Positions 1 through 12,778 of a DNA stretch of 64,000 nt are shown one piece after another (within the stretch, counting starts at the first letter, position 1; the number at the start of each line of letters is the position of its first letter). The DNA comes from Physcomitrium patens (lineage: Eukaryota; Streptophyta; Bryopsida; Funariales; Funariaceae): contig NC_037254.1 of NCBI RefSeq assembly GCF_000002425.4, forward strand, positions 22,667,808 to 22,731,807, in the 5' to 3' direction. A program made the position numbers and the translations under genes. Below the pieces are notes generated by a model. It made no database searches, was not told where the DNA came from, and saw nothing but the letters and a program-made list of their open reading frames with translations.

Positions 1-1210
1 GATAGAAAAGTATGTATTCCACACTACTCAATTCGATTTTTTGAGATACATCATTTCAAATGATGGACTTAAGATAGATCCTAAGAAAGTTCAAGTGATT
101 ATGAATTAGAAGATTCCAAAAATGATAAGAAATATCTATGGCTTTTTAGGCTTTGCCAACTATTATTGGATCTTCATCAAAGACTTTTCTTGAGTTGTAG
201 CTCCACTTATACATTTGACTTGTAAAGACAAACTTGAGTGGAACAAAGAAACTGAAGCATCTTTTGAAACTTTGAAGTCAGTCTTTATTTCTGCAAAAAT
301 CTTATATTGCGTCAACTTTTATAAGGCATTTTTTATAGAAACAGATGCATCAGACTTTGTTTTGGGTGTCGTATTATCACAAATGGAAACAGATGATAAA
401 CTTCAGTTAATAGCTTTTCATTCCAAAAAATTTTCAACAGCCAAGATTAACCATGAAATTTGCTACAAAGAACTTCTTGTAATCGTGATTCATTTCAAGA
501 ATAGCATCATCATCTAGAACGCACTTCTAATCTAGTTATTATATGTATTGATTACAAGGATCTCAAGTATTTCATGTTAATACATGTTATAAATTGTCGC
601 CAAGTTCGTTGGAGCATGTCTTTATCAAGATTTGATTTCAAGATCATATATCAATTTGAAAAACAATAAGGTTTGTTAGATTCCCTTTCTAGGTGTTTTT
701 ATCTTACACCAAAAGAAAGAGATGCATCTTTTGATCTACAAATAACAATTCTCTTGAAGCGAGAGCATTTTCATCTTTGAGTAATGAAATCAACATTGAC
801 TGTTGATTCAATCCTTGTGAAACAAATCCAATCAAGTATATCTTCTGATCTTCTTGATCACAATATCAAGAATCCATCTTCTAAGTTCCAAGATACTTCT
901 AAGTTTGAATTCAAAAATAACCTATTCTATTTCAAAGGTTGATTATATATTTCAAAAGGAGAAGCCTGATTACGTGTTCTTCAAGCACATCATAACTTTC
1001 TAGAAGTAGGACATTTTGGATACAACAAGATTTTGGAGCTTATATCCAGAGATTTTTGGTGACCACAAATGTGAAAGGATGTGAAAGACTTTGTTCAATC
1101 ATGCAATATTTATTCAAGATCAAAAACTCCTTGTCATCGACCTTATGGACTTCTTTAACTATTATCTATTCCAAAACAACCATGGTCTTCTATTTCTATG
1201 GATTTTATCA
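1..1210 (+). pseudogene. Chromovirus copy A, decayed pol part 1 (RT end, RNase H, integrase N-terminus)
   Basis: This is the 3' part of a Ty3/gypsy polyprotein, cut by the window edge. It aligns base for base with copy B from about 38008 onward. Positions 215-517 still read an RNase H segment with a TDASDF-like catalytic core, and about 720-1200 encode the remains of the linker and the HHCC zinc-binding integrase N-terminus. Many in-frame stops are present, mostly where B or C has CAA, CGA or TGG, so the copy is dead. It stops abruptly near 1210, where element X1 is inserted, and resumes at about 2549. Frame, order and alignment to B and C make the identity secure; the insertion edge is accurate to a few bases. 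Confidence 0.9.
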
Positions 1211-2548
1211 TGATGTCATATGGCGTGATTTGCTATCTAGGAATATACTCGATATCTAATTGTAGTAATTTTAGCTTAAAGCTTTATATGAATCTTATCT
1301 TAGTCTCCCAAAATTCCTTTATTTTGCATAAAACTCAAAATATAAACAAAATCCCTTCAAAACATATTTTTTTTGTAAAGGGTTTTCTTGTCTTGAACTT
1401 TAGAAATTCATAACTCTTGATCTAGCCATTTAATTTTTTTCAAATTTTATGGATAGGTAGAATGCATTCTTAATTTTTTTTTAAAAAAAAACCAATGGAA
1501 AATTCACTTTCAAACTTTTGACATTTAAGAAACCCTAGAAAATACTCTAAATCCTAATTTACAAGCACCCGAGCACTATTTTCAGAATATATTAAGAATC
1601 CAATACTCTAATATCATAAATTTTATATACAAAGTTTATTAACATGAAATTACACATTTTTTGAAATTTTGAGCCAAAACCTTATCAAATTTCTCAAGAT
1701 ATAGCTCATGATACAACTACTAGTAAATCGGGTCACTTACTACCCTTAGATTGTATGTACTGACTTCAAAATCCAATAACTCCTTTATTTTAGATTGGAA
1801 TCTAGCAAGCAATATGCAAAAAGTGTAGTTGCAAAAGATCTCTCTTAAATTGCAGTCACCGATTCTCAATTGCCTTCTGTACGCGTGAGTTATGCTAAAA
1901 AGAATGATAGTAGCTCCCAAATCAATACTTTAACTTTGAGCACCTATATCTCCTTTATATAAACTCCAAACTATATAAAACTTACACCAAAACCATAGCC
2001 AAAAATCTAAACTTGTTGACTTTAGTCTTCAAAGCTCAAATGGCTCCAAAAAACTAACCCTAATCTCTAATATGGCCTTAGGCAGCCTCCTCAAAGCCCA
2101 TTGGCCATGATTTTTGATTAATAGGAATGGAGATTTTCATCATCCATCTCCATTTATCTATATTGGTGCCCTAATTACTCTATTTGCCACCAAAATCCTT
2201 CTTCAATCCTTTTTCTTATAAGATTTACATAATTTATGCTTTAAACACCAAATAAAAGAACCAAAATAAGTTTTCAAAGGTCACCAATGTCTAACAAAGG
2301 TGGCTCTAAATATTTAGAAGTTACTATCAACGAAAATCAATCTTAAAAGCCACTATCAAAAGGAAATTAAAGTTATACAAATTCTATAATAATCTTTGTA
2401 ATCAACCTTTTTTTAAAGTAATAATCAAATTATATTCTACAACCAACTAAAATCTATTAACATGGCTTTCACTATGTTACTTAATAAATTATATATTAAT
2501 TACATAATTACATTATTTTCATATAATAGCCGAATCACAACACGATAA
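1211..2548 (+). mobile_element. Short-TIR non-autonomous element X1, inserted in copy A
   Basis: A 1.3-kb AT-rich block interrupts the integrase of copy A: the alignment with B is lost after the codons for the first catalytic Asp region and resumes near 2549. The start carries TGTCATATGGCG followed by TTTGCTATCTAGGAATA, and the end carries ATTTTCATATAATAGC then CACAACACGATA. These are diverged versions of the ends seen in X2, Y, Z and W. The interior matches the three pieces of X2 (34881-34975, 41369-42189, 48539-48989). No long ORF is present, so it is non-autonomous. The class of transposase that moved it cannot be read from this window. Exact edges are uncertain by about 5 bases. Confidence 0.75.
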
Positions 2549-3582
2549 TAGATCTTATAATCTCAAGTTCTTATGACTCTATATTCATGATAGTAGATCA
2601 TTTTATCAAGATGGCATATTTTGTACTATGTACAAAATCTATTATAGGTGAAAAAATATCTAAATTCTTTCTTGACAACATCTATCGCTATCATGGATTA
2701 GCCAAGGATATTATATCCGATAGGAGAACTCAATTCGTATCAAGATTTTGGTGGACTTTTTTTAAGATTTAAAAAGTAGATATAAAACTATCTTCGATAT
2801 TCCATCCTCAAATTGATGGACAAACGAAGTGTATTAATCAAGTCTTAGAACAATATTTAAGATGTATCATCAACTACCAATAAGATGATTGGACAACTCT
2901 TTTTCCATTGGCAGAGTTTACTTATAATAACACAATATATTCTTCTACAAAATAAACACCTTTCTTTGTTAATTATAGTTATCATCCATGACTTGATACT
3001 TTTGACTTTTCAAAAGCTAATAATCTTGCGACAAAAGATTTGGCAAATCATTTCTCAGAGCTACATGCAACGATAAAGGCCTAGTTAAAAGAAGCTCAAG
3101 AACAACAAAAGATCAATGAAGATGTCTATCGAAAGGAACAACCACCATTTCACATAGGTGACAAAGTATAGTTACTTTGTCACAATATCAAGACCACTTG
3201 TCCTTGTGACAAGTTGGACTATTATAGGCTTGGACCATTTCCTATTTCTGCACAAATCAATCTAGTTGCATATCGTTTATACCTACCAAAGTCAATGAAA
3301 TTCCATCTAGTATTCAATGTATCTTTTTTTGAACCATATAAGATAATGAATATATCAAAAAGAAGACAAGTTCCACCTCCTCTTATAGAAGTAGACAATA
3401 ATGAAGAGTTTGAAGTAGAAGAAGTCCTAGATTCAAGGTGGCATGAAAATAAATTAGAATAACTTGTCCATTTATACGGATATGATATTAATGAACGTAC
3501 ATGGGAGCCAGTAAAGAATCTTGTAAATGTAGCAAAGGCGGTGGAGGCTTTTTATCAATAACATCCATTAAAATCAAGGTAA
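2549..3582 (+). pseudogene. Chromovirus copy A, decayed pol part 2 (integrase core to chromodomain)
   Basis: This continues the integrase of copy A after X1. Positions 2587-2772 read the integrase core around the second catalytic Asp (SDRRTQF, from an SDRGTQF-type motif) and about 2800-2880 the Glu-containing stretch. Positions 3214-3462 read the GPF module (RLGPFPIS) and the start of a chromodomain (EEFEVEEVLDSRW). The reading ends at a TAA at 3580-3582, matching the chromodomain stop of B. In-frame stops such as TAG for CAG and TAA for CAA are scattered throughout, so no functional protein can be made. Confidence 0.9.
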
Positions 3583-3676
3583 AAATCTTTTGTATAAAAG
3601 AAAAAAGATCTAGATAAGATAATATTCTACTTTCAATCCTTGTTTGTAGTTTCTTTGTAGTTGTGATGCTAAGGAG

Positions 3677-4099
3677 ATGGAGGACCAACAATCAATGGAT
3701 TTGACTTAAGAGCCTTCATTTGTTGACCTGCTAGACAAGACATTGTCATTGTCACAACCTTTAAGACGATGCAATTGAGATGAATATCTTCAAGAATGAC
3801 ATGTTTTTCTTCAAATAAATGACAAGATATAATGCGTTTCGTATCACGATCTTCGAAGAGACTCCTGATGCTTGGTAATTTTATTAGAGGTAGGAACAAT
3901 TCGTGATGGTGTTAAAAATGTTTTATTTGAAGGGAGTTATAAAGGGCTCAATAATGATCAAATAACAAGGTGGTCTTTTTGCCCTATTATGGAACACTAT
4001 CGATGGTTGAGAGGCGTTATTAACCATCTTCGAAGAGAACAAAGATTTGAATATGTTGCGAATATAATTTGTTGTATCATAGATTTTTTCAATATATGA
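3677..4099 (+). pseudogene. Decayed 3' ORF of chromovirus copy A (unknown 140-codon family)
   Basis: This is the third copy of the extra ORF found in B (40344-40766) and C (42769-43191). The start ATG, the terminal TGA and the total of 423 nt are all kept without any net indel. About six codons have become stops, mainly CAA to TAA and CGA to TGA. The C-terminal third is the most readable part (HYRWLRG, then LRREQRFEYV). The function is unknown. It lies 94 bp after the chromodomain stop and 41 bp before the LTR. Confidence 0.75.
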
Positions 4100-4140
4100 T
4101 GACCGCTTTTCATAGAACTTGTCTCTAGAAAGGAAGGTAA

Positions 4141-4721
4141 TATCACGAATATACACATGTAAGTCAATTATTACCTATATAAATAAATAGAAGTAAGTAG
4201 AAGTAGATAAAAATAAGTTAATTTTATAATATCTTCTATCAAAGATTCTTAGAAACTTTATAGATGCTACTTTGACTTTATAGGTATCTATAATTGACTT
4301 TTTGGATTAAAAAAATAGTTAACAAGTTGGCCATGTACCACACATGTTGTAAGTTTGAAGACCAAGCTAACTATGTAATTTACATGTAGAAAAACTTGCC
4401 TTATAAGTCAAGGCATGTATCCTACAAAGTCAAGGCATGTATCTTACAAAGTCAATACATATTGGAGGTCTTATATAATATCACCACATAGCTCCTAATT
4501 AGATAGTATATATAGAGGCAAGAGTGAAGCACTCTCCACTGTTCTTAATTCCTTTCTTGCTTTTAGTCTAGTTTCAAGAATTTCAAGTTTTCTTTTCTTT
4601 TGGCAATAAGCCATTCCAGTTTCTTTTCAATATATGTACTTCTTTATTTCTATTCTGATATTCTTTCTTTGATATGGATTTCATTGGTTTATGCATCATC
4701 TTTTAGTTCATGTCCTTGACA
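4141..4721 (+). repeat. 3' LTR of chromovirus copy A
   Basis: The repeat begins TATCACGAATAT (TGTCACGGCC in B) directly after a degraded polypurine stretch AGAAAGGAAGG and ends TGTCCTTGACA like the B LTRs. It keeps the TATATATAGAGGCAAGAG promoter-like core near 4508. It is about 20 bp longer than the B LTR and more diverged, which fits an older insertion. The partner 5' LTR lies outside the window. Confidence 0.85.
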
Positions 4722-5119
4722 ATTAAGTACCTTCTAACAAAGAAAGAAAACAAAACAAAAAAAACCAAAGGAAGAATGTTTGCTTGAATATCATTCCAAA
4801 TAAGATTATTTCTTACTTTAATTATTATACAAAACTACCTGTATAAGAATGATCTTATGCAATCTTAATTGTAAAAAATAATTTTGTATTCAGATAGCAA
4901 GAAGCTCAAGCTCTCTTTTTCTTTTACCTTTTCACAATATGATTTTTAGAAAATTATCAACTATAATAGTTAATAATATTTTTTTATTAAAAAAATATTA
5001 TTCTTTATAAGATAATCTAAGAAATAAGATTTTCAAATTATTAAAGATCAACCATCATCTTCTTAAAGAAATTACATGTTTCATGAAAAAATTTCTAATA
5101 AAGAAATAAAACTTTATAA
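4722..5119. other. AT-rich spacer, nothing recognised
   Basis: A stretch of A/T-rich low-complexity sequence lies between the LTR of copy A and the first recognisable codons of element E. It may contain the eroded 5' part of E (LTR and early gag), but I see no motif that proves this. Confidence 0.5.
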
Positions 5120-6420
5120 TATATCAGCCTTGGTAGTTATGACAAGGTCTAGGTATATTAGTCCTTTTTCTTCTACTTCAATAGATAGTAAGAATAGTTC
5201 AAAATATTTTTCTCACTTCTTTAATCTAAAAAAAGCTATATGAAAAGCAATAGACAATGTAAAGAAGTCAAAAATATTTCTTTCAAATTTTAAATGTAAC
5301 TTCCTTCAAAAATTAAAAATAATAAGAAAAAAAAATCATATAGAGGAATTTCTTCCTACAAAAGAGTGAAAAGATCTCAAGATTCCTAAACCAAAATGTA
5401 GTACCTCATTTCTCTTAAAAATTAAGAATCAAAGAAAATCTTATGATTTATAAAAAAACTTAAATAAAATTAAGGCCAAAAAAACCATTGTTCAATTATT
5501 GGAAGTTTTTCCAATAATGAGAAGGGTTTTTAAAATAAGCCTACTTATTAAAGGATAAAAAAGATCCAAAATAAAAATCCAAATCCACATAAGAATAATT
5601 CAAGGAGTACAAAAAATCAAGGCAATAGAATTGGAAGTATCAATAGTTGATAAGATTATTTCTTATATAATTGTAGATGGAATATAATATTTGTAAGAAC
5701 TATAAAAAAATTAGGCTTTAATATCATTGGCCCTTCTTCTTATATAATTAATATGACTAATCAAAGTTAAGATATCTTCTTAGGCCAAATTAGTAGATGT
5801 AAGGTTACAATGGATAGTAAAGACTATTTTTTTACTTTTCATATTATTCATATGCATCCAAGTAAGAATTCTTATCTCTTACTATTAAATAAACCTTGAT
5901 TAAAGGCCACTAATACAAAAATTAATTGAGGTGGTAAAAAATCCCATATCATTTATGATATTTTAGAATATTTAACAAAGATCCTCATTCAATTGCAAGG
6001 ATTAGGATTAAAAAAAACTCTACTAATTCTTTTGAAGATAAAACATGCATTCCTAAACTCAAAGAAGAATTGAAAATAAGGTGGAATTTACTAATATAGG
6101 GAGAAATGAATTGACTCAACTTAATATAATCAAACCTATCCTACTAAGTTGTATAGGTTCTAAATTATATAATTAGAAGGATGATGGAGAATTCACCTAT
6201 TGGTTAGTAAAACATCCTACTTCAAGTACAGATGAAATTATGAATGTCAACTTCATAAAAGGTTTTTTTACTTAGCAAAATGATGAAATAGATATAGATT
6301 TAGCTACCTTAGTTGATAACATTAAATTTAAAGATATCTTTGGAATAAACTTTGATGATACTTAAAGTCAAGAATTAGAAGATATAATTGAAGAATTTGA
6401 TCTTAATTCTACCTTATAAT
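5120..6420 (+). pseudogene. Element E gag end and protease remnant
   Basis: The early part reads ALVVMTRSRY at about 5130 and the protease core IISYIIVDG at about 5650-5680, where the catalytic Asp-Gly survives but the rest of the motif is broken by stops. Element F has the same stretch better preserved (IISYMIVDGSSGLNIMP at 20909-21190), which fixes the identity. Homology to F continues downstream through acidic linker codons. The gag zinc knuckle expected upstream is not visible. Confidence 0.7.
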
Positions 6421-6579
6421 TTAAACAAACTTTCAATAGATTTATGATTAAAAATGACATGGCCATTTATCCACAAATATCAAATAATTGGTATAAAGGA
6501 TCCATAGAGCAATTTCATGTATACAACCTTGATTACAAATTAATGGATGTATCTTTGAAAAATGAGGATGCAAAATTCA

Positions 6580-8110
6580 TCAAATTGGAGAATTAATTGA
6601 CAAAAGATGTGTTGATGAGTTACAAGTCATTAATTATGGAATATAAGGATGTGTTTCTTTTGTCTTATAAAGACATTAAGGACATACAATTGAAAGTAGC
6701 CCAACATAGAATTCTTCTCGTTTTTAATTCAATTCTTATGAAACAAAAAGAAAAAAGAGTGAATCTTAATTTTTAATTAATTTTCAATGAAAAATTAAAA
6801 AAAACCCTTCTAAATTAGATTTATTCAACCTATAGAGATTATGGATTGGATTTTATCAATGATATTAGTTAAAAAGAAGAATGGAAATTTTCAAAAGTGT
6901 ATAGGTTATAGGAAGCTTAATAAATGCACTGAAAAAGATCACTTTATTCTCCCATTTATAAATACCATCATAGAGGAGATGACTAGGCTCAAATTATATA
7001 TATATTTTTGGATGGATATTTAGATTATTTAGGATTTCTATAGCCTTAGAGGATCACCATAAAATGGCCTTCACTACACCTTCAAGCACCTTCATTTATA
7101 TAATCATGATTTTTGGACTTTGCAATGCTCATGTAGCATTTTAAGGAGAAATATTATACGCTTTCTTAGATCTACTATACAAATCAAAGACAATATTTAT
7201 CAATGATTTTAGCATCCAATCCTCTAAGGCAATACATCATGATTGTATAAGGGCTAATCTTCAAAGGTATAGAAAATCTAGGATAACTTTGAACCTTATC
7301 AAAATATTCTTATTAAATAAAAGATCTTATATAAAATATTCTTAATAATTAAAAGAGTTCTACTAAGATATATAGCATCAAAAAAAGATAAGAAATCCAA
7401 CATAGAAAAAATCAAGGTAATTATGGAATTAAGGCCACTTTCAATGGTAAAGTAGATACAAAGGATCTTAGAATACATTGGATGGTATGAAAAAGTCATA
7501 AAAGAATATTCTACATTTTTTATGTCCATAACTTGACTAATACAAAAGAAGTGAAGTTTGAGTGTAGAAAAAATTGCCAAAAAATATTTAATATCTTTAA
7601 AGAAAAACTTAGCACCTTTCCTATTTTAAGACCACCTAATTAGTTATTATCCTTCCATATATTATGTTATATTTTATTGGTGGCAATAAGAAGCATCTTA
7701 TATCAAATAAGTATAAAAAAAGGTAAGGACTATCCTATAGCCTTTATTAATAGATAATTGAATCTTACAAAAAAAAATTATACTACCACGGAATAAAAAT
7801 GCCTTGTCATGATTTTTTTTGTGAAGAAGTTTAGACACTACCTTCTTCTAAATCTAATAGTATTTTTTTTAGATTACATGGCAATCAAATACCTTCTTAA
7901 TAAGACAAATTTGAGTGATAGACTTACAAGATGGATGCTTTTACTAGATAAATTTAATTATATGATAGAATACAAGTGTGAAAAGATACTTAAGTAAGCA
8001 AATCATTTATTTAGGTTGTTAAAAAAAATTGATGAATCTCTAATTGGTAATACCTTGGTAGATGAAAGCTTGCTTATTGTTTCAACCACTCTCACTTGAT
8101 ATGAATTAAT
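6580..8110 (+). pseudogene. Element E reverse transcriptase and RNase H remnant
   Basis: Positions 6841-7023 read the RT fingers motif VKKKNG..QKCIGYRKLNK followed by HFILPF, the classic gypsy RT entry. About 7030-7220 read HKMAFTTP, FGLCNAHVAF and IFINDFSI, which corresponds to the PFGLCNAP block and the catalytic FxDD box with the first Asp replaced by Asn. RNase H follows: VKKFRHYLL and YMAIKYLLNK at 7809-7997, ending in a readable LSR-type terminus near 8020. Several stops separate these blocks, so it is non-functional. Confidence 0.85.
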
Positions 8111-9330
8111 TACCAAAGTTTTGATAATTCAAGATCTTTTTTTTGATTTTTCTAAAATAGAAAAAAAAAATCAATAGTAGATACTTTGTTATAATTAAGA
8201 AAAAATTGTATAGACTAAGAATTGATGGGAAGTTAAAGAGGTGTGTGTTGAGTGAAGAAATTCCTACTATTCTATTGGCATATCACAATAATACATGTAG
8301 GAGTCACTTTTGGGAAGCTTTGACTGACCAAAAAATCCTTAGAGTTGACTATTATTGATCCATATTATTTCAAGACATTCATAGATATATCAAAATATGT
8401 GACGCATGTCAATGGTATGTTAGGAATAACTTAAGGATGAGTCTCCTCTTCCATATATCTTTATCTTTAGTTTCTATTAAAAAATAGAAAATTCATTATA
8501 TTGAAGAAGTTCATTTCAATTCTACTAATGGTATTAAACACATAGAAGTAGCCATCAAGTACTTGAACAAATGGACTAAAGTAAAGATAGTTAAAGCAAA
8601 TGATTCCAAACAAGCAGCTAAGTTTTTCTACAAAAAAATCATAATTAAATTTGAGTATCTAAAAATCTGAATTAATAATAGAAGCAAGTATTTTTTGAAT
8701 GAAGTGGTAGAAGACTTGATTTTCCAATTCAAAATTGGCTATAGAATAATCATTCTTTACCATCCTCAAATAAATAGGCATATAAAATAGATAAATCAAA
8801 TCTTAATTAATATCCTTAAAAAAATTGTTACAATATCTAGAAAAAATTGTGATATCAAGCTTTATATAGCCTTGAGAGCTTATAAAATAATATTTAAAGT
8901 AATAATTCAAGCAATGCCATTTTCTTTGATTTATGCTATAGAAGCCATTTTATCAATTAAATTTAAAATTCCTTCTCTTCAAATTATCTTAATAGAGAGA
9001 TTCTCAATTAAATAATCTTTAATTGATATACTAAAATGATTTAAAGGCCTAAATGAAGCCAAAAGATAAAGTACTCAATATATAGAGGCTACACAAAGAA
9101 AAAAGAAAATTACCTTAGATAAGTAATATAAGATTCAAATCCTTTAGCTTGGCATATTGGTTCTCTTAAAAGATACTAAAAGATTAGATTTCTCAAGTAA
9201 ATTTGATGTAGTATAGTTAGATCTTTATTTGGTAAAAAAAGTCTTTCCAAATAATTCAATTTAGCTACAAATTCTTAATAGAAAAGACTTTTTTACTACA
9301 ACTTCTAGAAATCAATGCAAAGAATATCAA
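8111..9330 (+). pseudogene. Element E integrase remnant
   Basis: Codons near 8230-8420 match the zinc-binding integrase N-terminus (LCHNNTCRSHF-like, then CDACQ). The core follows with YLNKWTKVKIVKAND near 8560-8610, the region after the first catalytic Asp in plant gypsy integrases, and YHPQINRH at about 8760, the HPQTNGQ-like block before the catalytic Glu. The C-terminal part is readable to about 9300 but heavily broken. Element F carries the same blocks on the other strand. Confidence 0.75.
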
Positions 9331-9577
9331 GTATGATTTTTATTATATACAATCAATTATCCTATTATTATATCTACTTTTATTTAATTTCTTAAAATAG
9401 TAAAATTATTAAATTTAGATAAAATTTATAATGTTAAATATTAAAATTCAAGATAAGCCATAGAATTAATTGTTGGTCTTTACTTCATCTTATTTTGATT
9501 TCTTTCATTCGGCAATCAAAGAATTTTAAGAGAATAAACGAGGTCTTTCAAGTAAACTCTTAGAATTTTTGAATGTC

Positions 9578-9579
<2 letters not shown>

Positions 9580-9618
<39 letters not shown>
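9580..9618. repeat. (AT)n microsatellite at the 3' edge of element E
   Basis: About 19 AT dinucleotides. It sits after sequence reading CTCTTAGAATTTTT. The mirror position in element F (17438-17469) also carries a TA array next to CCTAAGAGTTT, so the array was probably already part of the element. Confidence 0.95.
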
Positions 9619-9621
<3 letters not shown>

Positions 9622-10884
9622 AGGATTTATGAATGAGTATCTTAGTAAATATTACAAGGATGTAGAAGTGTTGATTAAGTGAGGTTGTTAATTGAGTGTT
9701 CCAAGTTTAAATCTAGTTGAAAAAAATTAACTATTTCAATGAGCTAGTATTAATGCAAGAAAGACCAATATTATACTTCCAATGGATATGTAGGCCTTAA
9801 AGGCTTGATACTGAAATCCTCTCATATTAAAGAAGAGTCTAAAAATACCATATTTTATAATATTTAGCTTATTTCTTTTTTTATATCTTTAGTAATTCGA
9901 AATTAGAATTAATTTTCTTTTATCTTCTTTATTTAGTTCAAAAAAAAACTACATTAGTTCTTTTAGATTAGTAGTAATTCACTCATTTTTATCTTAGAAA
10001 ATCATTAAAAAATTCCAAAGAAAATTCATCTTTTTAATCAATAGCATTTTAGGAAGTAAGTTCTATGTTTTTATCCTTTGCAAGTCATCCCAGATGGTTG
10101 GTATGTATGAATCACTAAATTAACTCATTAGTTGTTTTAGAACAAAAAGATATATTTAAAGTACTTAAAATCATAATATGTAATGAATAGTATAGAAATT
10201 CTTAGACAAATAAAAAATTAGAATGTTAGTTATAGAAATGGAGTCTTAATAAGTGTTGGAGGCAATTATCTTAGTTGATTTAGTATTTTTACTTATTATT
10301 GAGTATTAAAGATTATTTATTAAGATCAATATTTATATTTTTCTGTCAATATGTATTACTTATAAAAAACTATAAATATTAGTTAATAGCTAGAAGAAGC
10401 ATGAGAATGAATCTAATATCTTTTTAGTTATTTATATAAAAAATAATATTTATAGTGGATTTAAATTGATTCTATTATTATAAAAAATTATCAAGATAAA
10501 AAATTATAGAACCATTATAGAAATTTTTAGAATTTATTTAGATTTTATTTAAAATTTATTTAGAATTTTTAGAATAATTTTGAAGACTTTAGTGAAAATA
10601 AATTTTACTACTTTGGGAGCCATTATAAAGAAATGAAGCAAGATTTAAAGGCAACATAAGGTTCTTAGGTGATTTCCATTGAAGAAAAGGAATAATAATA
10701 AGAACATGCCTATACAAATAAAAAGAGCTACGACTAATAACTTCAACCCATAAGAATATGACCTGTAGGATATGACCTATAAGGTTCTATAATCCATAGG
10801 ATATGACCACAATTCTTTTATTTCAATGGTTGTATCCGAATTATGGATTGTAGATTGTGGATTGTATCCAAGTTGGGTATTACT
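9619..10884. other. AT-rich stretch without a recognised gene
   Basis: No convincing coding frame is present on either strand. At 10753-10812 there is a small imperfect direct repeat: the core ATATGACC occurs three times at spacings of 15 and 31 bp, each in a local GGATATGACC-like context. It is followed by repeats of GGATTGTA-like words. I assign no function. Confidence 0.5.
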
Positions 10885-12462
10885 ATGTTGTTGTGATGTA
10901 ATAGGGCTAATAGATAAAAGAGCATAGAAATTATTATATTATAGAAGATCTAAGTTCAAAATATTATAGAGAATTATCTTAGAAATATAGATAATAGTCA
11001 ACAGAGTAGTAAAACTAAAAGTATTAATAATTTTTTTTTATAAAATGAGCTTTTATTTATTTTTGTAGGGCTATGAATAAGGCAAAACAAAATAAATTAG
11101 AAAATTAAATAATATAGGCATATGTAGGAGGGAATTAAGAGTAGATTTTAGCAAATTTTACTTCAAGAAGCCAAGAATTGATACCTAGAGAGGACTAGTT
11201 GTCAACTTGGGTGGAATCAGACCTTGAGGCACAAAACTCTACACCTATGGTGATTCTAGGGTTCTTTTGGAATCACAAAGTGAATTTGAGAAAAAAATTA
11301 ATAAGGTTTCTATGGGCATTAATTTTGTATGATTTGGATTTGTAATGACTTTGTAAGAGCTTTACAAAGTCAAGATTGTTTTAGATGACTTAGATGTTTG
11401 TAAAATAAAATAGGGTTGACATTTTGGATAATTTCAAGAGTTTTATAATTGATCTATAGCTGAAATTTTGTATATCAATGGTTATAGTTGTGCTTAATAT
11501 TTGTTGAGAATTTTAGATTGATCTAATAGGTGAATTGAGGGTTATTGAGGTTTAAGTAGGTTAGGATCTCAAAAAGTAGAATTTAAGATTTAGTGAGGAT
11601 TTCTAAGATTTCTTATAATCTATCAATTGGATTAGAAAGAAAGTTATGTGTGTAGGTAGTAGACTTATTTTCTTATACATGTGAAAATTTTGAGATCAAT
11701 TAAAAGTTGTAAAAGAGAGAAGTCAGTATTAGAAGATTAGTATATAAGTTGAAGAAGGAGGCTGGCCAACATCTGAGCAAATTTTAGGATTTTTCTTCTA
11801 TTTGATGAGTGCAATTGTCTTAAAATTTATTATACTTATTTTTAACTAAGAGATTAAGAGGTATGTAAAATTTTAAATAAAATAAATAGTTTAATCAAAA
11901 GATATTGAGGTTCTAAACTACCTTAGGATTTGGTTTAGGATTTAGAATTGATTAGGGTTTGATTTAGGGTTTAAGATTTGGTTAGGATTTAGTTTAGGAT
12001 TTAAGATTTTATTAGGATTTGATTTAAAATTTAGAATTTAATTATGATATAATTTAAGATTTAGGATTTGATTAGAGTTTGATTTAAAATTTAAGATTTG
12101 TCTAAGATTTGATTGAAGTCTATTAGGATTTCAACTAGGATTAAATTAGAATTTAATTGAGATTTATTTAAGATATATTTTAATTATTTTAATATTTTTT
12201 TAGGACTTCTTAAGGTTTCTTTTAAAATTTATTGAGAATCATCTTTCAACTTCTTTAAGATTTCTGATTGATTCTTTTGTAATTTCTTTAAGATTTCTTT
12301 TTGAATTTGATTAAAACTTGTTTAGCATTGTTAAGGTTTAATTAGAGTTTATTTAATATTCTATTATAATTAGGATTTTTTTATTGCAATTTCCATTTTA
12401 CCTTCTACAACTAGATGCCCAATGCACTCTCAAGCAATATTTCATGTATTACAACAACGTGG
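10885..12462 (+). mobile_element. Short-TIR element Y1 with telomere-like interior
   Basis: A 1.6-kb element collinear with Y2 (61560-63142) and, in reverse, Y3 (59035-60857). The left end reads GTTGTTGTGATGTAATAGGG. The right end reads CTAGATGCCCAATGCACTC then ATGTATTACAACAACG, the reverse of the shared superfamily terminus. Landmarks in common with Y2 include a GAGAGGACTAG / GAGGACCAG segment near 11190, a TTGATCTA-rich middle, and the telomere-like array at 11925-12125. No transposase ORF is present. Confidence 0.75.
11925..12125 (+). repeat. Degenerate telomere-like array inside Y1
   Basis: Irregular repetition of units such as GGATTTGGTTTAGGATTTAG and TTAGGGTTTGATTTAGGG. The plant telomere unit is TTTAGGG. 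Here perfect units are rare and are mixed with TTTGATTAGG words. The same array occurs at the same internal position in Y2 and in reverse in Y3, so it belongs to the element and does not mark a chromosome end. Confidence 0.85.
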
Positions 12463-12744
12463 TGCAGAGATACCAACTATAATTATTTTTTTTTTCTAAA
12501 GGTTGTACTTCGAGTGAAGTGCTCCAATTAAGCCTTCCATATACAATTGAAGTTGTTAGTCGTGGCTCTCTCTATTTACATAGGCATATTCTTGTTATTG
12601 TTTCTTTTCTTCAATAGAAATCAATATGAGGGTTGCTAGTTGCAGTACAAGAAATGAAGCTGAGGTACAACAACATGTTTATATCTCGTTGAAGCTACAA
12701 TGTTGAAGATCTTAAATTATTAGTATTTTTGAACATGATACCTC

Positions 12745-12747
<3 letters not shown>

Positions 12748-12777
<30 letters not shown>
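12748..12777 (+). repeat. Poly(T) tract, about 30 bases
   Basis: An uninterrupted run of T. It could be the reverse-strand tail of a retroposed sequence, but I see no target duplication around it. Confidence 0.9.

Positions 12778-12778
<1 letters not shown>

Larger units (their letters stand above)
5120..9330 (+). mobile_element. Element E: decayed plant Ty3/gypsy retrotransposon
   Basis: A degraded plus-strand element in the order gag end, protease, RT, RNase H, integrase. Its family differs from chromoviruses A, B and C: no chromodomain is seen, and the pol resembles the plant non-chromovirus gypsy type. Anchor points are a protease-like IIVDG at about 5665, RT at 6841-7160, RNase H at 7809-8090 and integrase from about 8230. 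Stops and frameshifts occur throughout. No LTR pair could be recognised. The same family is present in inverted orientation at about 17480-21870 (element F), and the two share the same residues at every anchor. Edges are approximate. Confidence 0.8.

Noticed and set aside
1720-1920. 66-codon minus-strand frame in X1
   Set aside because: The sequence is partly conserved in X2 and Z3, but the frame is not, so it is not coding.
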